Positions 27,650-35,971 are shown, counted from the first letter of the stretch. The stretch: 64,000 nucleotides of DNA from Agromyces bauzanensis (GCF_014645655.1 NZ_BMMD01000011.1:60241-124240); one strand, 5' to 3'. Numbers and translations: made by a program. Notes: generated by a model not told the origin, from the sequence alone.

Positions 27650-27842
27650 GCGCGTACGTTACGACAGCGAGCGGTCATCCGCTGACCCGGATGCCGCGGG
27701 TTGCGCCGAGCCGATCTCGCGTCAGAGCGGCGACGAGGTCTTCGAGCGCGGCCACGGCTGGCTGCTCGACGGACTCGTGTCCGACGCCGCTACGCGCCGC
27801 TGACGGCCCCGCCCTCGCGGAAGTGTCGAACCCGCGCGCCGC

Positions 27843-28739
27843 TCAGACGGGCTCGCCGCTGCCCGCGTCACGCCGCCGGGTCAGCCGGCGCATCCACCCC
27901 GCAACCGCCGCCGGGTCGTCGCACATGGGGAAGTGGTTGCCACCGTCGACCTGCTCCTGGCGCGCGCCCGGGAATCGCTCGAGCCATCGCGGTTGGAAGC
28001 CGAAGTAGTCGTTGCGGCGACCGAACACCGTGAGCAGCGGGCGCTCGGCGAACGGGCCTCGCAGCGCGGCATCCGCGGCTCCCGTCACGTCTGCGGCGCG
28101 ACGTGCGTCGGCGAAGTACCGATGCACCGAGCGGCGATCGACCCCGTGCCGGAACACAGCACGGGTCTCGGCGTCCCAATGACGGCCCACGCCGAATCGG
28201 GTCGAGCTCGCCGCCGCGAAGAATCCCGTCGCGGCGTCGAGCTCCCGCATGGGCGCACCGCCCATGAACGACAACCCGAACTTCAGCAGGCGAGTGTCGG
28301 GTGTCCACGCGAAGGTGTTCACCGCGACCAGTGCCGCGACTCGGTCAGCGCGTGCCCCCATCGCGGCGACCGCGGCCGACCCGCCGAGATCGTGGAACAC
28401 GAGCGTCAGGTCACGCAGGTCGAGCGCGTCCACGACGGCGCCCACGGCATGGGATGCCGCGGAGAGGGTGACGCCCGAGGCATCCGATCGCGTGCTCAGG
28501 CCGTTGCCAGGAGCGTCGATCGTGATGCAGCGGTGATCGACGGCGAGGTCGAGCATGAGGTCCCGCCAGACGAAGCTCCACATGCCGGCGTGCACGAGGA
28601 GCACGACGGGGCCGTTGCCGCCGGTGTCGGTGTAGGCGATGGGCCCGTCGGGAGTCGTGAGCGCCGAGACCGGCCACGGCCAGGCGTCCTCCGTCAGCCA
28701 GGCGGGGCGATCGATCGTCGCGGTGGGTGTCGTGTTCAT
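27843..28739 (-). CDS. Alpha/beta hydrolase with Asp nucleophile (epoxide hydrolase/haloalkane dehalogenase-like)
   Basis: 298 residues. The oxyanion region (VVLLVHAGMWSFVWRD), then at about residue 117 the nucleophile elbow reads VFHDLGGSAAV. Asp in place of Ser is the hallmark of epoxide hydrolases and haloalkane dehalogenases, which form an alkyl-enzyme ester. The cap domain follows (about 155-215), and the catalytic His is in VDGGNHFPMCDDP near residue 267. Its ATG overlaps the TGA of the TetR gene by ATGA, so the two are translated as a unit and the TetR protein is the likely repressor. The xenobiotic substrate is unknown. Confidence 0.85.
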   Translation of the reverse strand: MNTTPTATIDRPAWLTEDAWPWPVSALTTPDGPIAYTDTGGNGPVVLLVHAGMWSFVWRDLMLDLAVDHRCITIDAPGNGLSTRSDASGVTLSAASHAVGAVVDALDLRDLTLVFHDLGGSAAVAAMGARADRVAALVAVNTFAWTPDTRLLKFGLSFMGGAPMRELDAATGFFAAASSTRFGVGRHWDAETRAVFRHGVDRRSVHRYFADARRAADVTGAADAALRGPFAERPLLTVFGRRNDYFGFQPRWLERFPGARQEQVDGGNHFPMCDDPAAVAGWMRRLTRRRDAGSGEPV

Positions 28740-29410
28740 GCCGTGGTCCTTTCGGTCGTGTCGTTTCCGGCGACGCGTGCGGCCGGAGCTTCGAGTCCTG
28801 GTGCGAGGAAGCCGACGAGGCGGTCGAGTTGCCCGTCGAGGCCGTCGACGCCCTCGACGCCCATCGGGCCGGGCTCGCCCGGATCGCCCGCCCGGGCGAA
28901 CTGCAGGGTGATGACGGAGACCACGAGGTCGATGCGAGCGCGGAGTTCCCGCTCGCCCAGGTGCGGGATCGCCGCCGCGAAGCGCGGCAGGAAGGCGCGC
29001 GCGATCGGGGCGAACTGGCGCTGCATCATGGCGCCGACCTTGGGCGAGGGCAGGGTGTAGGCGCGGCCCATCATGCGTGCCAGTTGCGCCCGACCGGTGT
29101 GGCGCATCTCGTCGATGACTTCGAGGTCGGGTCGGGCGAACGCGACGAGGAGGTCACGCACCGTCGGATCCGCCTGTGCGGCAAGCAGCGCGTCGAGCAA
29201 CTCGAGCCGCCGCGCGTTCAGGGGTTGCAGGCGGCGGTCGACGATCGCCTCGATGAGTCCGTCTCGGTCGCCGAAGTGATAGTGGATCGCGGCGACGTTG
29301 ACGTCGGCTTCGCGGGTGATCGCACGGAGCGAGGTCGCATCCTCCCCGCCCGCGGCGAAGAGCCGCTCACCTGCGTCGATGACGCGCTCACGAGTCTCGT
29401 CGGTGGCCAT
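28736..29410 (-). CDS. TetR/AcrR family regulator, probable repressor of the hydrolase operon
   Basis: 224 residues from ATG 29410 (MATDETRERVIDAGERLF); an alternative ATG at 29431 lies inside the operator and is less likely. Helix-turn-helix TSLRAITREADVNVAAIHYHFGDRDGLIEAI. The C-terminal domain (LDALLAAQADPTVRDLLVAFA, MMGRAYTLPSPKVGAM) resembles CecR/YbiH-type TetR proteins. It is the first gene of the operon with the Asp-type hydrolase and overlaps it by 4 bases. Autoregulation through the palindrome just upstream is inferred. Confidence 0.88.
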   Translation of the reverse strand: MATDETRERVIDAGERLFAAGGEDATSLRAITREADVNVAAIHYHFGDRDGLIEAIVDRRLQPLNARRLELLDALLAAQADPTVRDLLVAFARPDLEVIDEMRHTGRAQLARMMGRAYTLPSPKVGAMMQRQFAPIARAFLPRFAAAIPHLGERELRARIDLVVSVITLQFARAGDPGEPGPMGVEGVDGLDGQLDRLVGFLAPGLEAPAARVAGNDTTERTTA

Positions 29411-29423
29411 GTGGCTCAGCGTA

Positions 29424-29438
29424 TCAAACAATGTTTGA
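29424..29438. promoter_or_regulatory. Palindromic TetR operator
   Basis: TCAAAC-AAT-GTTTGA, a perfect 6-bp inverted repeat in an AT-richer patch 14 bases upstream of the regulator's start codon. This is the typical form and position of a CecR-like TetR autoregulatory operator. No experimental link is visible. Confidence 0.65.
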
Positions 29439-29700
29439 AATGTCGATTGAATGACGAGGACGGCGAGCCGGTGGGCACGCCCTCATCGTCGCGAGCGCGC
29501 CCGCGTCGTGGGGATCATCACCGAGAAGCAGGATGCCGCGGCGACGCCCTCCGACGTGCTCGGCTCATGCTCGGGCCGCTCACCACGTGGGCCGGCGGCG
29601 AATCCACCAGCCATCGAGTCGTCAGCGTCCCGTAAGGAATCGCCCTTGCCATGCGCGGGCGCCCGAGCATTGAATGAGAGCGTCCGAGAGGGGGCCGCCG

Positions 29701-30237
29701 ATGACTGTCGCGACGCAAGCGCCGCCAGCCGATCCGCTGGCGTCGTCGCTGTCGCGTGCGCTCATGGCGATCGTACGCATCGGCGTGGCGCTCATGTGGA
29801 TCCAGAACGTGGCATGGAAACGGCCGCCGGATTTCGGCCGCACGAACGACGACGGCCTCTTCTTCTGGGCGAGCCAGGCGGTCGAGTACCCGGTGTTCAC
29901 GCCGTACTCGGCGTTCGTCGAGTCGCTCTTCCTGCCGAACATCGAGTTCTTCGGCTGGATCATCCTGCTCGTCGAGGGCGGCCTCGGCGCGTTCCTGCTC
30001 GTCGGCCTCGCGACGCGCTTCTGGGCGGTCGTGGGCCTCGCGCAGACGCTCGCGATCGCGCTGTCGGTGCTGAACGCGCCGCACGAATGGCACTGGTCGT
30101 ACTACCTGATGTTCTTCGCCCACCTCGCGATCTTCGCGACCGCGGCCGGCCGCTGGTTCGGGCTCGACGGCGTGCTCCGCCCAGGGTGGATGAGGTCGTC
30201 GAACCCCTTGGCGAAGGCGATGGTGAGACTCTCGTGA
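29701..30237 (+). CDS. DoxX-family membrane protein
   Basis: 178 residues from ATG 29701 (GAGAGGGG upstream). Four hydrophobic segments, with GVALMWIQNVAWKRPPDFGR after the first, EFFGWIILLVEGGLGAFLLVGL, FWAVVGLAQTLAIALSVL and YYLMFFAHLAIFATAAGRWFGLD, match the DoxX/SURF4 fold; the extended periplasmic insertion (TNDDGLFFWASQAVEY) is seen in actinobacterial members. DoxX proteins accompany thiosulfate and quinone redox chemistry. First gene of a five-gene operon; its stop codon overlaps the next start (GTGA). Confidence 0.82.
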   Translation: MTVATQAPPADPLASSLSRALMAIVRIGVALMWIQNVAWKRPPDFGRTNDDGLFFWASQAVEYPVFTPYSAFVESLFLPNIEFFGWIILLVEGGLGAFLLVGLATRFWAVVGLAQTLAIALSVLNAPHEWHWSYYLMFFAHLAIFATAAGRWFGLDGVLRPGWMRSSNPLAKAMVRLS

Positions 30238-30659
30238 GCGAGGAGCTCGGGGGGTACGACCGCTCTGCAATCTTCCTCGGCGCCGCGAGCCTGGTCTCCG
30301 CAATCTTCGCGTTCGGTGCCGACGCCCCCACACCGATCGACTTCGCGCACGTGGGCGCCGGTGGAGCGATCGTGCTCGCCGGGTTCGGTGTCGTCGGCCT
30401 ATTGGGAGGGCTGCTGCACCGCGGCATCCTGAGCGTCATCGCCGGTGCCGGCCTCACCATCGCGGCCGTCGTGCAACTCGTCACGCTCGCGATCTCGCCC
30501 CGGCCGCTCGGCGGCGACGCGACGGCGATGGCCCTGTTCGGCGCGTTCGGCATCGGCCTGCTCCTCGTCGGGTTCGCCCGCCGCCAGGCCTCGACCCCCG
30601 CTCCGACCGACGACAGCGCCCCCACCACCACCACTCCGACCGACGACCGGAAGGCCTGA
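30234..30659 (+). CDS. Small membrane protein with four predicted helices, 141 aa
   Basis: GTG 30234 overlaps the DoxX stop. Hydrophobic helices at about residues 10-30, 38-60, 62-85 and 95-112 (AIFLGAASLVSAIFAFG, GGAIVLAGFGVVGLLGGLL, VIAGAGLTIAAVVQLVTLAI, MALFGAFGIGLLLVGF), then a Thr/Pro/Asp-rich cytoplasmic tail. No family name recognised. Tight coupling to DoxX and the following flavoprotein implies a shared membrane-associated process. Confidence 0.7.
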   Translation: MSEELGGYDRSAIFLGAASLVSAIFAFGADAPTPIDFAHVGAGGAIVLAGFGVVGLLGGLLHRGILSVIAGAGLTIAAVVQLVTLAISPRPLGGDATAMALFGAFGIGLLLVGFARRQASTPAPTDDSAPTTTTPTDDRKA

Positions 30660-30664
30660 CGCTC

Positions 30665-31876
30665 ATGGACCTGCACGACCGACTCGACCCGGTGCTCGCG
30701 ATCGCCGCCGAACACGCCCATGACGTCGACCAGCGCGGCCGTTTTCCCGTCGAGGCGGTCGCCGCGCTGCGCGAGTCGGGCCTGCTCGGGCTCACCCTGG
30801 CGCCCGAGCACGGCGGGCTCGGGGGCGGCCCCCAGGACCTGGTCGACATGCTGAGCGCCCTCGCCGGCGCGTGCGGATCGACCGCGATGATCACCCTCAT
30901 GCACGTCTCGGCCGCCATGCCCCTCGCGTCCGCTCCCCCGGCCGGCGCTCCGGGGCTGCTCGGCGACCTCGCCTCGGGTCGCGTGCTCGCATCGCTGGCC
31001 TTCTCCGAGGCCGGATCGCGCTCGCACTTCTGGGCGCCGGTCTCGCAGCCGGCCCGTGACGGCACCGGCCTCCGCGTGCGCGCCAAGAAGAGCTGGGTCA
31101 CGTCAGCAGGGCACGCCGACCTCTACGTCATCTCCACGAACACCGCGGATGCCTCCGGCGTCGACCTCTACGCGATCGCCGCCGGCACTCCCGGTGTCAC
31201 GGTGGATCGCCCGTGGTCCGGCATGGGGTTCCGCGGCAACGCGTCGAGCCCGATGACGTTCGAGGTCGCACTCGGCGACGCGCAACGACTCGGCGACACG
31301 GGTGCGGGCACCGACCTGATGCTCGGCGTGGTGCTGCCCTGGTTCAACCTCGGCAACGCCGCGGTCTCGCTCGGCCTCAGCCGCGCTGCGGTCGACGCCG
31401 CGCTGCGGCACACCGCCGGCGCCCGCCTCGAGCACCTCGACCAGAGCCTGTCGGCCCTGCCCACGATCCGCGCACAGTTGGCGAAGATGTCGATCGACCT
31501 CGCCGCGACATCCGCCTACCTCGACCGGGCCGCGGACCGCATCGCCGAACCGGCCGACGACACGCCCCTGTTCGTGCTCGGGAGCAAGGCGGCATCGAAC
31601 GACGCCGCCCTGCGCATCACCGACGCCGCCATGCGCGTCTGCGGCGGCGCCGCGTTCTCGCAGCACCTGCAGATCGACCGGTACTTCCGCGACGCGCGCG
31701 CCGGGCACGTCATGGCACCGACGGCCGACGCGTTGTACGAGTTCTACGGCCGCGCGGTCACGGGGCGTCCGCTGTTCGACCCGCCCGCCGAACGGGCTGC
31801 CGAGGGAGCGGCGAGCGCCACGACGGATGGGACGACATCCGCTGGAGCAGACGGAGCCGCGGGAGCCGCCGCGTGA
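30665..31876 (+). CDS. Acyl-CoA dehydrogenase-like flavoprotein
   Basis: 403 residues with ACAD architecture: N-terminal helices (FPVEAVAALRESGLLGL, EHGGLGGG), GSTAMITLMHVSAAM, the flavin-contacting FSEAGSRSHFWAPV and KKSWVTSAGHADLYV, and C-terminal helices (AAMRVCGGAAFSQHLQIDRYFRDARAG). The usual YEGT segment carrying the catalytic glutamate is replaced by HVMAPTADALYEF, as in members that act as flavin monooxygenases or amine/sulfur oxidases rather than true dehydrogenases. The last 25 residues are a low-complexity Ala/Thr tail. It overlaps the next gene's GTG by GTGA. Confidence 0.8.
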   Translation: MDLHDRLDPVLAIAAEHAHDVDQRGRFPVEAVAALRESGLLGLTLAPEHGGLGGGPQDLVDMLSALAGACGSTAMITLMHVSAAMPLASAPPAGAPGLLGDLASGRVLASLAFSEAGSRSHFWAPVSQPARDGTGLRVRAKKSWVTSAGHADLYVISTNTADASGVDLYAIAAGTPGVTVDRPWSGMGFRGNASSPMTFEVALGDAQRLGDTGAGTDLMLGVVLPWFNLGNAAVSLGLSRAAVDAALRHTAGARLEHLDQSLSALPTIRAQLAKMSIDLAATSAYLDRAADRIAEPADDTPLFVLGSKAASNDAALRITDAAMRVCGGAAFSQHLQIDRYFRDARAGHVMAPTADALYEFYGRAVTGRPLFDPPAERAAEGAASATTDGTTSAGADGAAGAAA

Positions 31877-32694
31877 GCGACACCGCCGAGCCCCTGATCA
31901 TCGGGTCCGTGGCGTACACGCCGAACGTCGTGACGATCTGGGAGGGCATGCGCGACTATTTCGCCACGACCGACACTCCGATCGACTTCGTGCTGTTCTC
32001 GAACTATGGTCGGCTCGTCGACGCACTCATCGCGGGCACCATCGACGTCGCGTGGAACACCAACCTCGCGTACGTGCGCACCGTCGCCCAGACCGATGGC
32101 CGGTGCCGCGCACTCGCCTCCCGTGACACCGACGTGGTGTTCAGCACCGTGTTCGTGTCGAGGGCGGGCGCAGGCTTCGACGGCATCGAAGCGGTGCGTG
32201 GCCGGCGCCTCGCGCTCGGCTCGCGGGACTCCGCCCAGGCCGCCATCCTGCCCGTACAGTTCCTGCGCGAGGCGGGGATCGCCGCCGGCGACGTCGAGCT
32301 GCTGCGCATCAACAGCGACGTCGGCAAGCACGGCGACACCGGGCGCAGCGAGCTCGACGCGCTGCGCGCGGTGCTCGATGACCGAGCGGATGCCGCGGCG
32401 ATCGGCCTCAACACATGGGAGGCGATCGCGCGCGGTGACATCATGGCGGGCGCGCTGGGGGCGTTCTGGACCTCGCCCGAGTACAGCCACTGCACCTTCA
32501 CGGCGATGCCGTCGCTGTCGGATGAACGCGCCGAGGCGTGGCTGGCGAACCTCATGGCGATGGACTGGGAGCGGCCGGAGCATCGCGCCATCCTCGAGCT
32601 CGAGGGGCTGCGCCGCTGGGTGCCACCGAAGCTCGACGGCTATCGCGGCCTGTTCGAGGCCGTTGCAGCGCAGGGGGTGTCGGACCGATGGTGA
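31873..32694 (+). CDS. PhnD-like substrate-binding-fold protein without a signal peptide
   Basis: 273 residues from GTG 31873. Type II binding-protein fold of the PhnD/SsuA type: LIIGSVAYTPNVVTIWEGMRDY, DALIAGTIDVAWNTNLAYV, a central FSTVFVSRAGAGFDGIEAV and GRRLALGSRDSAQAAILPVQ, with FTAMPSLSDERAEAW near the end. Such domains bind phosphonates, phosphite or sulfonates. There is no signal sequence or lipobox, so it works in the cytoplasm, possibly as a carrier or allosteric subunit for the enzymes around it. No ABC permease or ATPase gene is adjacent. Confidence 0.75.
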   Translation: MSDTAEPLIIGSVAYTPNVVTIWEGMRDYFATTDTPIDFVLFSNYGRLVDALIAGTIDVAWNTNLAYVRTVAQTDGRCRALASRDTDVVFSTVFVSRAGAGFDGIEAVRGRRLALGSRDSAQAAILPVQFLREAGIAAGDVELLRINSDVGKHGDTGRSELDALRAVLDDRADAAAIGLNTWEAIARGDIMAGALGAFWTSPEYSHCTFTAMPSLSDERAEAWLANLMAMDWERPEHRAILELEGLRRWVPPKLDGYRGLFEAVAAQGVSDRW

Positions 32695-33761
32695 ACCATG
32701 GGCTCCTCCTCGACCTCGTCGAGCGACTCGCCGCGACACCGGTGGGGTCGACGGTGGAGCTCGACGTGTCGGCGTCCGCGGCGGGCGGGGCCGCAGCGTC
32801 GGACGCCTCGAGCGCCACGAGTGCCACGGCCGCGTCGCGCGCCGAAGAGGCCGCCGCGAACATCGACCTGATCGCCCGGTGGTGCCGTGCGAGCGGCAAC
32901 GAGCTCGCCGAGGTGCGCGCCGAGTCGGTCGTGGTGCGGCACGGGCGCCGGCGCGATCCGCTCGCCTTGCTCGACCCGTCGCAACTGCCGGGCACGCGGC
33001 TCTGGATGTATACCAACTTCGACTGCAACCTGCGATGCGACTACTGCTGCGTCAGCTCCTCGCCGCAGACCGACCGCCGGGCGCTCGGCGTCGACCGCGT
33101 CGCCCGGCTCGCCGACGAGGCCGCCGACGCCGGCGTGCAGGAGCTCATCCTCACGGGTGGCGAACCGTTCCTGCTGCCAGACATCGACGAGGTCGTCGCG
33201 TCGTGCACGACCCGCCTGCCCACGACGCTCCTCACGAACGGCATGCTGTTCCGCGGCGGGCGGCTCGAGCGGCTGCGCCGCATGGACCGCGACCGGCTCA
33301 CGTTGCAGATCAGCCTCGACTCGGCGACGCCCGAGCTGCACGACGCGCACCGCGGCCCCCGCGCGTGGGAGCGAGCGGTGGGCGGCATCCGACTCGCGCT
33401 CGACGAGGGGTTCGACGTGAAGGTCGCCGCGACGCTGCCGGCCGACCAGGCTCACGAGGTGGCGCCGTTCACGCAGTTCCTCGGCGGACTCGGTATCCGT
33501 CCCGAGAACCGGGTGATCCGGGCGATCGCGCATGAGGGTGCCGCCGACTCCGGCGTCGAGCTGACCGTCGACTCACTCATCCCCGAGGTGACGGTGACGG
33601 CAGAGGGAGTGTGGTGGCATCCGGTTGCGGCGACTGACGAGTCGCACTTCGTGCGGGCAGAGATCTTCCCGCTGGCCGACGCGATCGCCGACGTGCGGGA
33701 ACGCTTCATCCGGCACCGGGAGGCCGCCGATCGCGCGGCCGAGTGGTTCCCCTGCTCGTGA
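32688..33761 (+). CDS. Radical SAM enzyme with TusA/SirA-like N-terminal domain
   Basis: 357 residues from ATG 32688, overlapping the upstream stop. Residues 1-80 (LLLDLVERLAATPVGSTVEL, IDLIARWCRASGNELAEVR) resemble a TusA-type sulfur-carrier fold, although its usual N-terminal Cys is not evident. The radical SAM cluster motif is C113-x3-C117-x2-C120 (FDCNLRCDYCC), followed by ILTGGEPFLL, TLLTNGMLF, LQISLDSATPELHD and a C-terminal region ending in WFPCS. It generates a 5'-deoxyadenosyl radical; the substrate is unknown. Last gene of the DoxX-flavoprotein-PhnD operon. Confidence 0.85.
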   Translation: MVNHGLLLDLVERLAATPVGSTVELDVSASAAGGAAASDASSATSATAASRAEEAAANIDLIARWCRASGNELAEVRAESVVVRHGRRRDPLALLDPSQLPGTRLWMYTNFDCNLRCDYCCVSSSPQTDRRALGVDRVARLADEAADAGVQELILTGGEPFLLPDIDEVVASCTTRLPTTLLTNGMLFRGGRLERLRRMDRDRLTLQISLDSATPELHDAHRGPRAWERAVGGIRLALDEGFDVKVAATLPADQAHEVAPFTQFLGGLGIRPENRVIRAIAHEGAADSGVELTVDSLIPEVTVTAEGVWWHPVAATDESHFVRAEIFPLADAIADVRERFIRHREAADRAAEWFPCS

Positions 33762-33820
33762 ACGCACCTTCCCAGGCAGCCCGGTGACGGCCGCACCGCG
33801 CAGGGCTTGGACGGGAAGGG

Positions 33821-33893
33821 TCACCCGTCGGCGACGGCCGGATCGAGCTCGAGCGTCATGAAGCCCAAACCGGATGTCGATCGCAGTCGTCAC
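33821..33893 (-). pseudogene. Minimal GNAT scar: first and last codons of an acetyltransferase joined
   Basis: On the minus strand a GTG at 33893 begins VTTAIDIR, nearly identical at DNA and protein level to the start of the GNAT gene at 25542, including about 12 bases upstream. Ten codons later a second frame gives GFMTLELD and PAVADG ending in TGA, like the GNAT C-terminus (VFMMLELGP). The central 140 codons are gone, leaving a 73-base, frame-incompatible scar. Confidence 0.5.
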
Positions 33894-34008
33894 CCGACCA
33901 TTCTCGCCGCTCGCGCGGCCTGTCCGGGCGGCCGAACCAGCCCATTGCGGTCACCGCGCGTTCGCGCCATTGTGAGGTCATGCAGATCCTATTGCGGGGC
34001 GGGCGCGG

Positions 34009-34770
34009 ATGAACCACCTCAGCGACCTGCGTGGGATCTCGCGGGCGTTCGCATCGGATGCCGCGTCCATCGATCCCGAGGCGGCGGTGCGTTCCGAGAT
34101 CTGGCCGACCGCCGGGCGCATCATCGACCATCTCGGGAACATCCAGCGCTGGGTGACGGAGATCGTGCGCACGGGCATGCCGCAGGATCGCCGTGAGTTC
34201 CGCCGCCCTGCTGAACTCGATCGCATCGGATGGTTCGTCGACGTGAACGCGCACCTGGTCGCCGAGCTCGAGTCCAACGATCCGGCCCGCCCCTGCTGGG
34301 CGCTGTACGACACGTCCGGCGACGTGGCGTTCTGGCGGCGGCGCATGGCGCACGAGGCGGGCAAGCACCTGTGGGATCTGCGCACGGCACGCGAGCAGGC
34401 GCCACCGCTGCCCGCCGAGATCAGCGTCGAGGGTCGGGGCGACATCATCGACGAGTTCGGCGACGTGTTCATGGCGCAGGCGCGACGTCGCGGCATCGAG
34501 CCGCTTCCGGCACCGGTGGATCTCGTCGCCGACGATACGTCGCGCCGTTGGCGGGTCTCGCCGACGTGGGGGTTGAGGTCGGATGTCGCGGGCGCGACAT
34601 CCGACGCGACATCCGTCGAGGCACCCGGCGTCACAGTGACCGGCTCGGTGGGCGACCTCGTGCTGTTCATCTGGGGCAGAGCCGATCCGCTGGCGCTCCC
34701 TGGGCGGTTCTCGATCGACGGCGACGACCGGGTGTTTCGCGCGTTCCGTGACACCCCGGTGCATCTCTGA
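34009..34770 (+). CDS. Maleylpyruvate isomerase-family, mycothiol-dependent protein (MDMPI/DinB fold)
   Basis: 253 residues. Four-helix DinB-like N-terminal domain: the metal ligand His in GRIIDHLGNIQRW and the HEAGKH pair in RRMAHEAGKHLWDLR. The C-terminal MDMPI_C-type domain (GVTVTGSVGDLVLFIWGRADP) is complete. Members use mycothiol for isomerisation, transfer or detoxification reactions in actinobacteria. The specific substrate is unknown. It appears monocistronic; the space before it holds the GNAT scar. Confidence 0.82.
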   Translation: MNHLSDLRGISRAFASDAASIDPEAAVRSEIWPTAGRIIDHLGNIQRWVTEIVRTGMPQDRREFRRPAELDRIGWFVDVNAHLVAELESNDPARPCWALYDTSGDVAFWRRRMAHEAGKHLWDLRTAREQAPPLPAEISVEGRGDIIDEFGDVFMAQARRRGIEPLPAPVDLVADDTSRRWRVSPTWGLRSDVAGATSDATSVEAPGVTVTGSVGDLVLFIWGRADPLALPGRFSIDGDDRVFRAFRDTPVHL

Positions 34771-34774
34771 GGCG

Positions 34775-35062
34775 GGAGCGCGGTGGGCCGGGGCAGCGTG
34801 GCCCATTCGGCGGCCGTGCCCCACCCGAACCCGTCGGGGTCGGCGAACGACCCGCCGTCGCCGTTGAGTCGGAGCCGGGTGCGACCCGGTGCGACCCGGT
34901 GCGACCCGGTGCCCTCGGGCGGAACCCCGGCGTCCTTGGCGAGGGCGCGCCGCTTGTGGAGTCCGAGGCCGATCGGGCTCGACGGTGTGGAGAATTCGAC
35001 GTAGCCGCCGAAGCTCTTGGCGGCGGCGAGTCCCCCCGTCGACGTAGAAGGCAGATCGCGCT
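34775..35062 (-). pseudogene. VOC/glyoxalase-family gene disrupted by a short tandem repeat
   Basis: Minus-strand frames encode FYVDGG, then (after a shift) LAAAKSFGGYVEFST, SSPIGLGLHKRRALAKDAGV, PPEGTGSHRV, and NGDGGSFADPDGFGW. This is the order of a VOC protein's second half, ending in the typical DPDGFxW motif. Between the last two motifs three perfect tandem copies of a 10-base unit (34881-34910) disturb the frame. The N-terminal half is missing. The stretch contains no other gene. Confidence 0.6.
34881..34910. repeat. Three perfect tandem copies of a 10-bp unit
   Basis: gcgacccggt repeated three times. A 10-base unit cannot preserve a reading frame, so each slippage step shifts the VOC remnant. 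It looks like polymerase slippage in decaying DNA and is too short and single to be a CRISPR or VNTR system. Confidence 0.8.
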
Positions 35063-35063
35063 G

Positions 35064-35960
35064 CTACACCCCGGTGCGATCCACGTCGTCGGCGTGCGGC
35101 GCCTCGGCGTGCTGCGCCTCGGCGAGTTCCTCCTTGGTCGGCGAGAAGACGCTGCGGATGACGCGATCGACGGCCCGGTCGGGAAGCACGCGACGCAGGC
35201 CGACGATGACCTTCGCGCTGAGCGGCGTCGCGTACCGGGTTCGCGGACGTCGTGCGCCCGCGGCCTTCGCGATGGTGGCCGCGACGACGTGGGGTTCGGT
35301 CGCACCGGTCGACCGGTCTGCCGCCTCGAGCGCGCGCACGAGTGCCCGCGCCTGTGCGGCGTAGGCGGTGGAACCGGAACGCTCGATGGCGCTGCGACGG
35401 GAGATGGCGCTCCACTCGGTGCGGATGGCGCCGGGCTGGATGACGACCACGCGGATGCCGTGCGGCTCGAGCTCGACGCGCAGCGAGTCGCTGAGCCCCT
35501 CGACCGCGAATTTCGTGGCGTGATACCAGGCTCCGAGCGGCTCGTAGATGCGCCCGCCGATGGAAGAGATGTTGACGATGGTGCCGGAGCGACGCGCACG
35601 CATGCCGGGCAGCACGAGTTGGGTGAGGCGGGCGAGGCCGAACACGTTCACCTCGAACTGCCGCCGCGCCTCGTCGATGGGCACGTCCTCGAGGGCACCG
35701 TACGATCCATAGCCGGCGTTGTTGACGAGCACGTCGATGCGTCCATGCGCGGCGAGGATCTGCTCGACGCCGGCGCGCATGGATGCGTCATCCGTCACGT
35801 CCATGGCGATGGCGTGCCCGCCGGCACCGACGATCGCGGCCATGCGGTCGGCCCGCCGTGCCGCCCCGTAGACGACGAAGCCATGGCGAAGGAGCTCGAG
35901 CGCGGTCTGCTCGCCGATGCCCGACGAGGCTCCGGTCACCAGGGCCACCTGTTGTTCCAT
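35064..35960 (-). CDS. SDR-family oxidoreductase
   Basis: 298 residues from ATG 35960 (MEQQVALVTGASSGIG). The first 16 codons of the longer frame lie in the operator. NAD(P) site VTGASSGIGEQTALEL, VLVNNAGYGSYG, catalytic Ser in NISSIGGRI, WYHATKFAVEGLSDSLR with the Tyr-x3-Lys pair, and a C-terminal extension (RYATPLSAKVIVGLRRVLPDRAVD) typical of the oxidoreductase subgroup often called retinol dehydrogenase-like. It is divergent from a TetR gene and probably repressed by it. Confidence 0.88.
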   Translation of the reverse strand: MEQQVALVTGASSGIGEQTALELLRHGFVVYGAARRADRMAAIVGAGGHAIAMDVTDDASMRAGVEQILAAHGRIDVLVNNAGYGSYGALEDVPIDEARRQFEVNVFGLARLTQLVLPGMRARRSGTIVNISSIGGRIYEPLGAWYHATKFAVEGLSDSLRVELEPHGIRVVVIQPGAIRTEWSAISRRSAIERSGSTAYAAQARALVRALEAADRSTGATEPHVVAATIAKAAGARRPRTRYATPLSAKVIVGLRRVLPDRAVDRVIRSVFSPTKEELAEAQHAEAPHADDVDRTGV

Positions 35961-35971
35961 CTCAGTCGTCC

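Noticed and set aside
27716..27803. Short frame QSGDEVFERGHGWLLDGL ending at TGA 27803, resembling a TetR C-terminus
   Set aside because: Too short and too common a helix pattern to claim; no upstream part exists.
29450..29690. Frame with VVGIITEKQDAAATPSDVLG between the TetR operator and DoxX
   Set aside because: No family match recognised and no start or RBS; treated as intergenic.
34881..34910. Tandem 10-bp repeats considered as CRISPR or attachment site
   Set aside because: Three contiguous units without spacers, no cas genes, inside a decaying VOC gene; slippage is simpler.
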